From positions 2,914,001 to 2,978,000 of the forward strand of contig NZ_CP016364.1 of assembly GCF_001888185.1 (NCBI RefSeq): a stretch of 64,000 bases of DNA, given 5' to 3'. Under the pieces are notes generated by a model, which saw only the letters and a program-made list of their open reading frames with translations, ran no database searches and had not been told where the DNA came from. Both the position numbers and the translations under genes were made by a program. This stretch comes from Phaeobacter porticola (GTDB lineage: Bacteria; Pseudomonadota; Alphaproteobacteria; Rhodobacterales; Rhodobacteraceae). Shown piece after piece: positions 33,203-41,934 of the stretch (its first letter is position 1; each line of letters starts with the position of its first letter).

Positions 33203-35857
33203 TCATACCTTGGCCAGCTTATCAATCAACTGATCCCGCATGTTCAGGCCATCATCCTCTTTGAGCGCCAGCAAGAACAGCCCTTTGCCATCGCTTACTT
33301 TTTCCCAAAGGCTACCAATAGCCATCTTGTCCTTGGTGTCTTGGTTGGTCCGCAGGTGTTCGCCTTTGTATTCAACAACAAGAATCTTCCCATCTTCCAG
33401 TTCTGCAACAAAGTCGGGATAGAACTTGCCCCCCGCCAATGGCAACCAGAACGCATTGGGATGCTTGGCCACATTCCTGATCCAGTGTTTCACCTTGGCG
33501 TTCGCATCCAAGAACATCGCGCATTGGAACTCTTCCCCATCTTCACCACGGCCATCAAATGCTGGCACTTGGTTTTTGCCTGTAAAATGTTTGCCAAAGA
33601 CGGTGCGGCCTTGATACGTGCGGACCCCATCGAACATACCGTCAAAAAACCGGAACCCGTTTTCAAAACTCAGGCTTGGCGCGGCATCTGGTTGGAACAG
33701 TGACCCTTGATATACCTTGTTGCGCTCGATTGAGTAAATCTCGGACAAGCGGTCTTGCAAGCGGCGTGCCAGTACATATTGGCACCGCATGAGGGTCGAA
33801 AGTGTTATGCCTCTATCGTGGATCAAGTAAGCGACCACAGCAGACAGCCAGCTAACCAACTCCCCCTGTCCGATGTAGCGGTCGCGGACTTTGCGGTCTA
33901 ACCACAGCACAAGCCCCTGCTCAGTCCAACCATCGACCCCAATGTCGAGCGACAACTGGTCCGTCTGGTCCTTGAGTTGCACTTGCAAACTGCCCTCATC
34001 CAGATCCACCTCGAACGTGTTGGCCACTTGGCGGATAGAAAATTGCCGCTCAGACAGCTGGTGCGAATGATCCTTGAGCGTCCAATCGTGGTACTCAATC
34101 AACAGATCGTTGTCGGCAAAGACAAACTCGTCCTGCACTTGGGCCAAAAGGCGTGGCACGATAAACTCTTCGCCGCGCTGGGCGGGTGACGCCTTGTCTT
34201 TATTAGCGGCTTTGAACTTTGCCAGCTCTTCCTTAAACCGTCCGTGGTGCTGGGCAGGCATCTGCTCAAAAATAGCCGTTTCTTGCGCAGGTGTCAGGAA
34301 GTCTCTCACTGTTACCTTGGCTTTGCCATGCTCATCGGGTGCAACTTTAATCTTGGTTGGCGCGGCACGCTCGATCCCCTTAATCTCTTCAACGGGTGCA
34401 TCAATCGAAAGATCAAAGTTTGGCGTGGGACGTGGCTTGCGCCCGAACATACCGTCGAGCAATTCCGGCTGCGCGTGTTCGATGTTGTCGGCAACTTCAC
34501 TTTCATCAAAGCCCATATCGACCAGCTTATCGACCAGCCCTTTGACCGCGTCTTGGAATGTGGGCGAGCTTAGGCAGGCATAGGACTTGTTGAGCATCGC
34601 GGACGTGCGGCGTGTAGCATAGGGCATCCGCAGCACGCGGCCCAATAGCTGTTCTGCATCGCCAGCCGTGCCGATGTTGGCCACAGAACAGAACACATAG
34701 GCGAAAGAACAATCCCACCCTTCCTTTAGCGCCTGCACCGTGATCACATAGTCGATCTCGCAAGCTGGGTCTTTGAGGTCGATCCCATCCAGTTCACGTT
34801 GCTTTCCCGTGACCACTGCAATCTTTTCTGGCGGGATGTTCTTCACCTCGACCAGATGATCGCGCAATGCGTCCACGTTGACAGGTTGATCCTTGTTCTG
34901 GGCTTGGAACAGGACAATAGGCCGGATGTAGTTATCGCGGTCCTTTTGCGCCTCTTCATTCAACTGGGCTTGGCGCAGGATCGCGCCATTAACAGCGGAT
35001 TGCCACGATTCATGCTCTTCCAGCACCACGGGCATCTTGATCATCTGTTCGTCTTTAAGTTCCTGGGCCGTGACGGAATGCAGGATGTTCGACTTGTTCT
35101 TGGGCGTGGCGGTAAACTGGATGATCGCGGACGGATTGATCCTGCGCTGCATTTCATCCGCCAGCGAGGTCACAGCGTTATGCGCCTCATCCACGATCAC
35201 CAACGGATTGTGAACGTGCATCAGGTTGGCGAATGAAAACCGGATATCGCCTTTGAACGGCCCGTCATCATTACGCTCCAGTCCCGGCGTGGCGGGGGAT
35301 GTCTTGGCAAAATGCGGTTCTAGCATTTCGTGGTGCGCATAGACCTTGCGCCCGTTGGTGTTGGACACTTTGAGCGTTTGGACCGTGCCAACAAACACGC
35401 ATAGCTTTGACGCCAGATCAGACGGGGTGACTTGGGTGAAGTCGGCAATGTCGAACACCCGTACGCGGCCCTCAAACGCCTCATCCAGCGCTTGGCGGTA
35501 GAAGTGGCGCGGGTCTTTGAGTGCCTCGACCGTTTGCCGCCGGATCGCATCGGATGGCACAAGCCACAGCACCACGGGATAGTCGCGCTCTAACCAATGG
35601 TCGCGGGCTTGGATGATCGTATGTGCGGCCAGCAACGTCTTACCGCCCCCCGTGGGCAGGCGCAGACAGGCATAGGGGACGCCTTCAAGCCCTTTGATCG
35701 CCTTGTAGGGTTTGGCATAGGCCTTAAGTCGCGCGGCCTGTTCTGGACTTTCAATAATTGCGTTGAACGCCGCCGCTGGATCGCCTTGCAAACGCGCATC
35801 CTTGAGGAAACGGGTCAGCACGTCGAGCGTGCCTTTCTGATAGTGCTTGAGCCTCAT
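33203..35857 (-). CDS. res: type III restriction endonuclease subunit Res
   Basis: An 884-residue SF2 helicase-nuclease. Helicase motifs: Q-region KHYQKGTLDVL, Walker A LPTGGGKTLLAA, DEAH box VIVDEAHNAV, motif III FTATP, motif VI EQLLGRVLRMPYA. Near the C-terminus the PD-(D/E)xK nuclease appears as FYPDFVAELEDGKILVVEYKG. This is the full type III Res layout and nearly the usual length. With Mod it cuts DNA carrying paired unmethylated sites after ATP-driven translocation. The ATG overlaps the mod stop by 4 bp. It is the last gene of the element, ending 230 bp from attL. Confidence 0.93.
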   Translation of the reverse strand: MRLKHYQKGTLDVLTRFLKDARLQGDPAAAFNAIIESPEQAARLKAYAKPYKAIKGLEGVPYACLRLPTGGGKTLLAAHTIIQARDHWLERDYPVVLWLVPSDAIRRQTVEALKDPRHFYRQALDEAFEGRVRVFDIADFTQVTPSDLASKLCVFVGTVQTLKVSNTNGRKVYAHHEMLEPHFAKTSPATPGLERNDDGPFKGDIRFSFANLMHVHNPLVIVDEAHNAVTSLADEMQRRINPSAIIQFTATPKNKSNILHSVTAQELKDEQMIKMPVVLEEHESWQSAVNGAILRQAQLNEEAQKDRDNYIRPIVLFQAQNKDQPVNVDALRDHLVEVKNIPPEKIAVVTGKQRELDGIDLKDPACEIDYVITVQALKEGWDCSFAYVFCSVANIGTAGDAEQLLGRVLRMPYATRRTSAMLNKSYACLSSPTFQDAVKGLVDKLVDMGFDESEVADNIEHAQPELLDGMFGRKPRPTPNFDLSIDAPVEEIKGIERAAPTKIKVAPDEHGKAKVTVRDFLTPAQETAIFEQMPAQHHGRFKEELAKFKAANKDKASPAQRGEEFIVPRLLAQVQDEFVFADNDLLIEYHDWTLKDHSHQLSERQFSIRQVANTFEVDLDEGSLQVQLKDQTDQLSLDIGVDGWTEQGLVLWLDRKVRDRYIGQGELVSWLSAVVAYLIHDRGITLSTLMRCQYVLARRLQDRLSEIYSIERNKVYQGSLFQPDAAPSLSFENGFRFFDGMFDGVRTYQGRTVFGKHFTGKNQVPAFDGRGEDGEEFQCAMFLDANAKVKHWIRNVAKHPNAFWLPLAGGKFYPDFVAELEDGKILVVEYKGEHLRTNQDTKDKMAIGSLWEKVSDGKGLFLLALKEDDGLNMRDQLIDKLAKV

Positions 35858-37389
35858 TTGCGAGCCCTCACGTCATAGGGTGTTTGCTTGAACACGATGT
35901 TCTCCGCGTCCAGTGAGGCATCGGCCAGCACCGTGCGTTCGCCGTAGATTGTCAGTGGCCCGTCAAAGCCACCCGCCGCATCGCGGATGATGGCCAGCGT
36001 TTTGCGGGTCAGCACGTTACCGCCGTTCACCGACTTGTCGCCAAGGATGCCATTGTAAAGCAGTGCAAAGCCGCGCCCGTCCTTCGCACCAAGGAAAGGA
36101 GAGAGCGGTTGGGGTTCAGTCCAAGGCTGTCCTGTTTCAGCAAACCAGATATGGGCGGCAAGCGTGGGGAAATGGATGTCAGGCTGGATTTGTCCTTCTT
36201 CCGTGAAAACTGGCGACCCGAGGCGATAGAAACGGAAACCACCGCCGCCCTGCCAGTTCCGCGCTGTGGAAATGCCGCCCTGTTCTCCATCTGTGACCTT
36301 TTGCAAACGCGGCGCGCAGTGGGTAACCGCATGGTCGCCCATCTCGATCCCGATATAACGCCGTCCCATTTTCTGGGCCACGGCGGCGGCGGTGCCAGAA
36401 CCGAGGAAGGAGTCGAGCACGATGTCGCCGGGGTTGGTGGCGATATGGAGTACTTGTTGAAGAAGCTTCTCAGGTTTGGGTGTAACAAACAATTCGGGAC
36501 CATCATCAGCTACGGCGCGAATTTCTTGCTTCGCCTCTGCATTTGTCCCGGCGTCCTGATAAGCCCAAAGAGTTGCAGGCACGATACCTTGTTTTGCTTC
36601 GGTTAGGAACTTTTTTACACGCGGGATTGAGTCCCCTCCTTTGCCCCACCAAATTCTATTGTCGTTATTCAATTCATGAAATTTTTGCTCGGATATTCTC
36701 CAGTAGGTACCACTTGGAGGGCGATGAATTCTTCCTGTCGGTGAACTGATGGAATAGCTTCCTAAACTATAGTAATTTCGGGCTTGAACTGCGTTTGTAG
36801 TCCAGGGGCCACGTGGATCATCATCTTGGTTCGAATAATTCCCCGCACTTTTTTCTGAGCGCGGCAATAGATTTCTCGACCAGTATTCACGGTTCTTCGC
36901 ATAACAAAGAACATGATCGTGCATATCTGAAAGGTATTTTGCAGAATTTTTTACTGTATACAGCTTTTGCCAGATCACATTTGCTATGAAGCTTGACCGC
37001 CCAAAAACCTCATCCATCATGACCTTCAGATAGTGCCCCTCCCGGTCATCAATGCTCACCCAGATCGAGCCATCTTCCGCCAACAAATCCCGCAGCAGCT
37101 CCAGCCGGGGCCACATCATGGCCAGCCACTTGGAATGCTCCAGATTGTCGTCGTAATGCTCAAACGCCGATCCGGTGTTGTATGGCGGGTCGATATAGAT
37201 GCACTTCACCTGACCGGCGTAATAGGGCAGCAGCGCTTTTAAGGCGTCCAGATTATCGCCCTGGATCAGCATGTTGCCGGTATCCCGGTCGCCATAGCCC
37301 AGCGCAGGGTCTTCTTCCAGCAGACGGTACGGCACCTTCTCCGCCGCCCGCACATCCTCATCCCGCGTCAACCACTGCAATGTCGGCAT
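35854..37389 (-). CDS. mod: type III DNA methyltransferase subunit Mod
   Basis: A 511-residue beta-class amino-methyltransferase. The catalytic motif IV CIYIDPPYNTG comes near residue 65 and the SAM motif DSFLGSGTAAAVA near residue 345, the order expected for beta-class/type III enzymes; DPPY favours N6-adenine. Between them (about residues 120-300) lies the target-recognition region. The DNA for this region, about 36,600-37,000, is visibly AT-richer than both flanks. The start has AAGGTGA about 8 bp upstream. Mod modifies and recognises the site for the Res protein encoded next. It is shorter than many Mod proteins (600+), mainly at the C-terminus. Confidence 0.93.
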   Translation of the reverse strand: MPTLQWLTRDEDVRAAEKVPYRLLEEDPALGYGDRDTGNMLIQGDNLDALKALLPYYAGQVKCIYIDPPYNTGSAFEHYDDNLEHSKWLAMMWPRLELLRDLLAEDGSIWVSIDDREGHYLKVMMDEVFGRSSFIANVIWQKLYTVKNSAKYLSDMHDHVLCYAKNREYWSRNLLPRSEKSAGNYSNQDDDPRGPWTTNAVQARNYYSLGSYSISSPTGRIHRPPSGTYWRISEQKFHELNNDNRIWWGKGGDSIPRVKKFLTEAKQGIVPATLWAYQDAGTNAEAKQEIRAVADDGPELFVTPKPEKLLQQVLHIATNPGDIVLDSFLGSGTAAAVAQKMGRRYIGIEMGDHAVTHCAPRLQKVTDGEQGGISTARNWQGGGGFRFYRLGSPVFTEEGQIQPDIHFPTLAAHIWFAETGQPWTEPQPLSPFLGAKDGRGFALLYNGILGDKSVNGGNVLTRKTLAIIRDAAGGFDGPLTIYGERTVLADASLDAENIVFKQTPYDVRARK

Positions 37390-37586
37390 AGAGTGTCACC
37401 TTGAACTTGATCGCACCGACACATCGCCAGTCCATTTGACCGGACCCTAGCCAATGCCACGCACGCGCACAAATAGCTTTAGACGCACATTGGTTTTTTG
37501 TCTTCAAACTGCCCACGCATAAAATTGAATACCCGTGCCGGTCCTGAACGCCCGCCTCCAGACTTTGGCCCCCTCCACAAACGGTC

Positions 37587-38609
37587 CTATGCAGGTTTCA
37601 AGCGGTTGATCAGCTCTTCTTTGCGCTGCTTTGGAATGGGCAGGTAAGACCCCATCGTGACGGCCATATTCTCATGCCCGATGTTCATGCCCCACGCCTT
37701 GAACTCCTCCACTGTCTTGCAGCGGTCATTGGCCATCTTGATCAACGTGGTGCGGAAGGCGTGCGGCGTGTATTGCGGTAACTGCACCATTGCAAAGGCG
37801 TTGCGGATGATCTTATTAAGCGGCGTTGTCGTTGCGAACGGATCACGCGACAGCCCCATCTTTTGAAAGTCGCCCGTTTCCGCCAGTCCCATTTGCGCCT
37901 TGGGGAAAAGCGCATCGGTTGGGCCGAAAAACTTTTCTGTTCGTAAATATTCCACCCATGCCGTGAAACACTCAAGATAGGCAGGATCAACAGGCATAAA
38001 TACGGTGTCGATGGGCTTGGCCGCTTTGGTGTTCACCTCACGCGGGTCTTGGAAAACCTTGCCATGGAAAAGGTCGATATGTTTAAGCCGTAATGACGCC
38101 ACAGCCCCCACACGTGCCCCTGTGAGCATGAAGAAGGCAAAGAGCGACTTATCCCGCTTTTCAAACTCTGTAGCGCTGGGCATGGCTTGGAAAGCGTGAA
38201 ACGCCGCCTCAGGTGACGCTGCTTCCTTGTCATTGGCGGTATGCGCAATCCTTGCCGACTTGCGGTTGTTGTTGAAATAGCGCGTGTCGCTATAGGTCAG
38301 CACCTTTTTGTAGCCCTGTTGCCCCGCAAGCCAATGAAAGAACTTGCGCACCAACGTTAGTGTTGCGTCCACTGTCGAATGGCTCAACGGTTGGCCGCGT
38401 TGGTTTTTTGCTTGGGAAAGATAGGTTTTGAATTTGGCTGCTTGCTCGATATGGAACCGCTTGAATGGCTTGAATCCTGTAGACTGCTCAAACTTGAGGA
38501 TCGCCGCCAAAACCTTGTCAGTGGATTTTTCATCCAACCCGTCCGCTTCCTCTAGATAGAACACATATTTGCGCTTCATTCGTTCGTTTTCTTCAATCAC
38601 TCGTCTCAT
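37587..38609 (-). CDS. second tyrosine recombinase of the element
   Basis: A 340-residue site-specific recombinase. An N-terminal SAM-like core-binding domain covers about residues 20-110 (AKFKTYLSQAKNQRG, LVRKFFHWLAGQQGYK). The catalytic domain shows the first arginine in FMLTGARVGAVASLRL, HxxR in YTPHAFRTTLIK, a later histidine in GMNIGHENMAV and the nucleophile tyrosine in TMGSYLPI. It is not close to the DUF4102-type integrase at the element's right end. Two small HTH genes precede it on the same strand, forming a recombinase module ahead of the R-M genes. Its DNA target is unknown. Confidence 0.88.
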   Translation of the reverse strand: MRRVIEENERMKRKYVFYLEEADGLDEKSTDKVLAAILKFEQSTGFKPFKRFHIEQAAKFKTYLSQAKNQRGQPLSHSTVDATLTLVRKFFHWLAGQQGYKKVLTYSDTRYFNNNRKSARIAHTANDKEAASPEAAFHAFQAMPSATEFEKRDKSLFAFFMLTGARVGAVASLRLKHIDLFHGKVFQDPREVNTKAAKPIDTVFMPVDPAYLECFTAWVEYLRTEKFFGPTDALFPKAQMGLAETGDFQKMGLSRDPFATTTPLNKIIRNAFAMVQLPQYTPHAFRTTLIKMANDRCKTVEEFKAWGMNIGHENMAVTMGSYLPIPKQRKEELINRLKPA

Positions 38610-38715
38610 CTTGGTGTCCGTTGCTTTTGAGGTTGTCTTGCGCCTAAATTTCCAGCTGTTCGGGCAGCCTGCTCAAAGTGTGGTTTTGAACTGGGCCTGA
38701 GGGGTTCGTATAGGC

Positions 38716-39135
38716 TCAAGACATGCCCTTAATCGTGATCTCGTAAATCTGACCAAATTTGACCAAGTCACCCTTGCCGACAAAACGCTGCAAGCCGCCC
38801 TCACAAGCCTCACACAGCCCTGTAAGTCGCCCTCTTGTGTCATTTACAGGGACGTAATCCACCATTCCCCACAGCGGCTTCTGAGGGGCTCTACACTTGA
38901 AACAGTACATTTGATCCAAGGCCATTTTGACCGACTTTTTTGCCTGCTTTTCGTCGATGTAGCGGATCAGTTCCGCGCCAAGAATGTAGTGAGGGGTACT
39001 TGCGGTCATTACGCTCAGCCCGCTGGATCGCCATAACCGCACCGTATGCGCGGTGACGCCCAGCGCCGCCCCTGCTTCATCATAACCATAGAGGCGATGT
39101 TTTTTAATCTTGCGCGTTGAAACGCGCTTGGCCAT
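38716..39135 (-). CDS. small HTH protein with a four-cysteine zinc-ribbon-like part
   Basis: A 139-residue protein. Residues 12-60 look like a MerR/excisionase-type winged helix (YGYDEAGAALGVTAHTVRLW, then YILGAELIRYIDE). Residues 75-125 contain MYCFKCRAPQ and LCEACEGG, two CxxC pairs that could bind zinc. Its ATG shares a base with the stop of the 70-residue AlpA-like gene (TGATG), and the recombinase gene follows after 106 bp. A DNA-binding helper of the recombinase, such as a directionality or targeting factor, is a reasonable guess but unproven. Confidence 0.75.
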   Translation of the reverse strand: MAKRVSTRKIKKHRLYGYDEAGAALGVTAHTVRLWRSSGLSVMTASTPHYILGAELIRYIDEKQAKKSVKMALDQMYCFKCRAPQKPLWGMVDYVPVNDTRGRLTGLCEACEGGLQRFVGKGDLVKFGQIYEITIKGMS

Positions 39136-39347
39136 CAGGATTGCCCACCATTAGTAGGCTCAACACGCTGGGCATCTGCCCATGCATTCAAATCCTCTCC
39201 ACGGTAGATGATCTTGCGGCCCAGCTTGTAAAACGCTGGCCCCATGCCCTTGTGACGCCACTGTGCGAGCTTGTCGCGATCACCGATAATTTCCAGCTCA
39301 GCGTCGCCTAGAACGTAGTTGCGGTTTTGCTCGAAGATGAGGACCAT
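39135..39347 (-). CDS. AlpA-like/excisionase-type HTH protein
   Basis: A 70-residue protein built around one winged HTH: AELEIIGDRDKLAQWRHKG, then PAFYKLGRKIIYRGEDLNAW, the pattern of AlpA/Xis-like HTH_17 proteins. Such proteins act as excisionases or activate integrase genes in P4-like elements. It is coupled to the HTH/zinc gene by a one-base overlap. A 139-bp gap upstream separates it from the 306-residue gene, so it may have its own promoter. Confidence 0.82.
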   Translation of the reverse strand: MVLIFEQNRNYVLGDAELEIIGDRDKLAQWRHKGMGPAFYKLGRKIIYRGEDLNAWADAQRVEPTNGGQS

Positions 39348-39486
39348 TCAGATTTCCTTTGTAGGTGTTGAATGGTTACCTCTTTTAGTCATTTATCTTG
39401 ATTGTTGAACAGTTTTGATGAAGCGCCTAGCCCAAGTTGCCGTTTCCTTGAGGTAGCTAACTCACTTGGAAAAATGGTAAAACCAC

Positions 39487-40407
39487 TTAGCCAGTTTTCG
39501 GGAAGAGCTCTCGGTAACGACTTTTGTACTTCGCCTCACTCGCATATGTGGTGAGGTACATTTCGACTTGACCTCTTCCTTGTGACCAGAGCGACGGGTT
39601 TTCTTTAGCCGCATCATCGACGGCGAGCTTAGCCACCTCAATTGGCTTCATGCGGGCTAGGACGGGGTTGCTTTCAACCAGCTGGGCCATACGTTCAAAG
39701 AGCTGATCAAGCCGTTGTGATTTTCGGTCTTTCGACTTCCCCATCTTACCACGATCTTTGTAGCTATTCTCATATTCACGAGCTTTACGTGCATCTGGTT
39801 CGAGTGAAACCAAGTTTTGCGCGCTGGAAAAGAGACGACCGACAGAATACCCTAGTTCGAATATGTTGAACGCATCAGCGTTGTCCCCAAAGTGGTCTTC
39901 AAAAATGCTTATGTGTTGAAGTGCCGCTGTCACGTCAATTTCAAGACGTGAATAATCTCGATCTTGATCAATTTCAGCCCCCTGAAGATGCAGTTCGTGT
40001 GCCATGTCACAAAGGTGCTTTAGCTCCAACTCGCAGTCCAAAGCGTTGTTGCTTAGAAGGTGATCTATACAGTTCTGGACACTGCCATAGAGCGCGTCAA
40101 AAAAGTCTTCACGTACCAAAAAACGGCGGATATTTCGACCTGATTGCCGCACTGCCATGATGTGCCCATCGAACTCTCCACTTATTGCAAAGAGCGCCAC
40201 ATCTGCCTTGGGCGATGCGATTGATAATGGCCCCAGTTCTGAGATTGCTTCGTACAACTCAGGAAACGTTTCATACATTTGCTCAACGGGATGACCTTCG
40301 CTGCGTGCAACCAACCGAAAAGATTCTTTGTGCTCAACCCAGTGAACAAGCTCAAGATTTTTGATCGTGCCTGAGCCGTCGTCGCACGCGCTGTCATCCT
40401 GTTTCAA
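39487..40407 (-). CDS. unrecognised 306-residue protein of the element
   Basis: No family is recognised. The protein is soluble, acidic in the first two thirds (many Asp/Glu, KHLCDMAHELHLQGAEID) and basic toward the end (KARE, KDRGKMGKSKDRKSQRLD), finishing with a helical region (EVAKLAVDDAAKENPSLW). No signal peptide, membrane helix or nucleotide-binding motif is seen. The first 40 residues could form a small beta-sheet. Its ATG lies 14 bp inside the integrase gene end, so it is translated from the integrase message and is probably an element maintenance or defence factor. It starts upstream of the AlpA-like gene and shares its strand. Confidence 0.75.
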   Translation of the reverse strand: MKQDDSACDDGSGTIKNLELVHWVEHKESFRLVARSEGHPVEQMYETFPELYEAISELGPLSIASPKADVALFAISGEFDGHIMAVRQSGRNIRRFLVREDFFDALYGSVQNCIDHLLSNNALDCELELKHLCDMAHELHLQGAEIDQDRDYSRLEIDVTAALQHISIFEDHFGDNADAFNIFELGYSVGRLFSSAQNLVSLEPDARKAREYENSYKDRGKMGKSKDRKSQRLDQLFERMAQLVESNPVLARMKPIEVAKLAVDDAAKENPSLWSQGRGQVEMYLTTYASEAKYKSRYRELFPKTG

Positions 40408-41596
40408 ATTGGATCACCTTGCCTTCACTTGCTGAAACGAATCTAGTCCAGCGTTCCATCAAAACGCGCCGTTTCTCCAGCAAGTCAGACCGTGCATAGG
40501 CTCTCTCGACGTCAGAGCCTACTTTATGAGCAAGGCTCATTTCTGCAACTTCACGCGAGACATTGGCAACCTCTGAGGCCCAATCGCGGAAAGTAGACCG
40601 AAAGCCGTGAACGGTAACGTCCTCGACCCCCATCCTGCGCAACAGCATCAACATCGCCATATTGGACAGAGGCTTGCGCCTTTTCTGGCCTTCAAACACA
40701 AATTCGGATTCCATCGCCTTTAACGGTTCGATGATCGCGAGCATTTCATCGGTCAAAGGTACGCGGTGATCATCGCCGGTTTTCATCCGTGCCGCTGGGC
40801 AGATCCAGAGGCGCGCTTCGAAATCCAGTTCCGTCCAGCGCGTTCCAAGCACTTCACCCGTGCGAGAGCCAGTCAAACAGGTGAACATCAGCGCCTTAGC
40901 AGCCATTGCGTTGCGCCCAGACAGATCCGCATAGAATGCTGGGATGTCTTGCCAGCGCATGGCATTGTGATGCTTTGGTTTTTTGACGACTTTGGGCAAG
41001 ACGCCTGCATCTTTGATTGCTGTGACAGGATTTTCGCCGGATCGAAGGCCTTTTGATCTTGCTACGTCCAGCACGATTTTGAGCCGCTGTGCCAAGCGCC
41101 GTGCAGTTTCATGTTTTTCGGTCCAGATAGGCGAGAGGCACATGAGAACTTCTGGTTGGCCAATGCTATCGACGGGCATTCGCCCGATCTTGGGGAAGGC
41201 ATAATCGCGCAGAGTGTTGATCCATTGCTGCCCATGTTTGGCGTTTTTCCAGGTCGGCATCCGATCAATATGCACTTGCTGGGCAATTTCTTCGAAGGTC
41301 GGAATTTCGCGCTGGGCGTTGAAGCGTGGGTTTAGTCCTTGTTTCGCCATCCGCCGATATTCCAAGGCGCGATCACGGGCCTGAGGTAGCGTGATGATAT
41401 CAGCGCCGCCTAGTCCGAAATCCGTTCGCAGGGGCGCGCCCTTTTTGTTTTTTTGCCCTTTGACAACAACCCGAACAATCCAGCGGCGCGCGCCTGAGGG
41501 ATCGACAACCAGATAGAGCCCGTTGCCGTCGCCATGCCGACCCGGTCCGAGGTTCTCGACCAGCTTCTTAGTCAGCTTCCCAGTGAGAACCGCCAT
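40394..41596 (-). CDS. int: tRNA-targeting tyrosine integrase (P4-like, DUF4102 N-terminus)
   Basis: About 400 residues from ATG 41596 (MAVLTGKLTKKLVENL); GTG 41608 is in frame but falls in a TACCAC repeat. The N-terminal DUF4102 arm-binding domain is visible (GRHGDGNGLYLVVDPSGARR), followed by a core-binding domain and a catalytic domain: arginine in CLTGSRTGEVLGTRW, HxxR in VHGFRSTFRDWA, histidine in MSLAHKVGSDVE and tyrosine in RAYARSD. Integrases of this group insert elements into tRNA 3' ends, matching its place beside tRNA-Ser. The two TACCAC repeats just upstream of its start may let the integrase repress its own gene. Confidence 0.95.
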   Translation of the reverse strand: MAVLTGKLTKKLVENLGPGRHGDGNGLYLVVDPSGARRWIVRVVVKGQKNKKGAPLRTDFGLGGADIITLPQARDRALEYRRMAKQGLNPRFNAQREIPTFEEIAQQVHIDRMPTWKNAKHGQQWINTLRDYAFPKIGRMPVDSIGQPEVLMCLSPIWTEKHETARRLAQRLKIVLDVARSKGLRSGENPVTAIKDAGVLPKVVKKPKHHNAMRWQDIPAFYADLSGRNAMAAKALMFTCLTGSRTGEVLGTRWTELDFEARLWICPAARMKTGDDHRVPLTDEMLAIIEPLKAMESEFVFEGQKRRKPLSNMAMLMLLRRMGVEDVTVHGFRSTFRDWASEVANVSREVAEMSLAHKVGSDVERAYARSDLLEKRRVLMERWTRFVSASEGKVIQFETG

Positions 41597-41602
41597 ACAA
41601 CA

Positions 41603-41620
41603 TACCACATTTTATACCAC
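41603..41620. repeat. right pair of TACCAC sites, candidate integrase arm sites
   Basis: TACCAC at 41603-41608 and 41615-41620, again 12 bp apart and in the same orientation as the left pair. They cover the region immediately upstream of the int ATG. Confidence 0.65.
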
Positions 41621-41744
41621 TTAAGGAAAGCATATGAGGTAGATCGAAAGAAATCCAACAAAAAGAAAGCTGCGCACAAGTGATGGATAAGAAACGAAAA
41701 AGACCGCCCAAAGCGACCTGTTCAATGCCAACAAAAAGGTATGG

Positions 41745-41758
41745 TGGCGGAGACGAAG
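41745..41758. repeat. attR: tRNA-Ser 3' end identical to attL
   Basis: TGGCGGAGACGAAG, the complement of the last 14 bases of tRNA-Ser including CCA. It is shared exactly with 32956-32969. Confidence 0.9.
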
Positions 41759-41834
41759 GGATTCGAACCCTCGAGACCCTTCCGGGCCTACTCCCTTAGC
41801 AGGGGAGCGCCTTCGACCACTCGGCCACATCTCC
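41745..41834 (-). tRNA. tRNA-Ser (anticodon GCU)
   Basis: A 90-nt tRNA on the minus strand with encoded CCA. The acceptor 5' strand GGAGATG pairs with CGTCTCC. The anticodon arm is CTCCC-CTGCTAA-GGGAG, with GCU at the anticodon. A long class II variable arm (AGGCCCGGAAGGGTCTC region) confirms serine. The T-arm GGTTCGAATCC is standard. The element is integrated at its 3' end and restores the full sequence. Confidence 0.97.
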
Positions 41835-41934
41835 GCTGACCCGTCTATCAGCGCAACCAAGTTAAGAACAAGGGTGAAATAGCGTTTTTTGGAAAAAATT
41901 TGCAGGACCGCAGGATGTGTTCGGCCACAAAGAT

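Larger units (their letters stand above)
32956..41758. mobile_element. 8.8-kb integrative element in tRNA-Ser(GCU) carrying a type III R-M system
   Basis: The right end is the 3' end of tRNA-Ser(GCU), with a tyrosine integrase gene beginning 149 bp inside it. The left end carries a 14-bp exact copy of the tRNA 3' end (TGGCGGAGACGAAG). Near each end two TACCAC sites lie 12 bp apart, as expected for integrase arm sites. All genes run on the minus strand: integrase, unknown protein, AlpA-like HTH, HTH/zinc protein, second tyrosine recombinase, mod, res. No phage structural genes, relaxase or transfer genes are seen, so it is a defence island that probably depends on other elements for movement between cells. 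Confidence 0.9.

Noticed and set aside
32956-41758. Prophage
   Set aside because: An integrase and HTH genes are present but no capsid, tail, terminase, replication or lysis genes.
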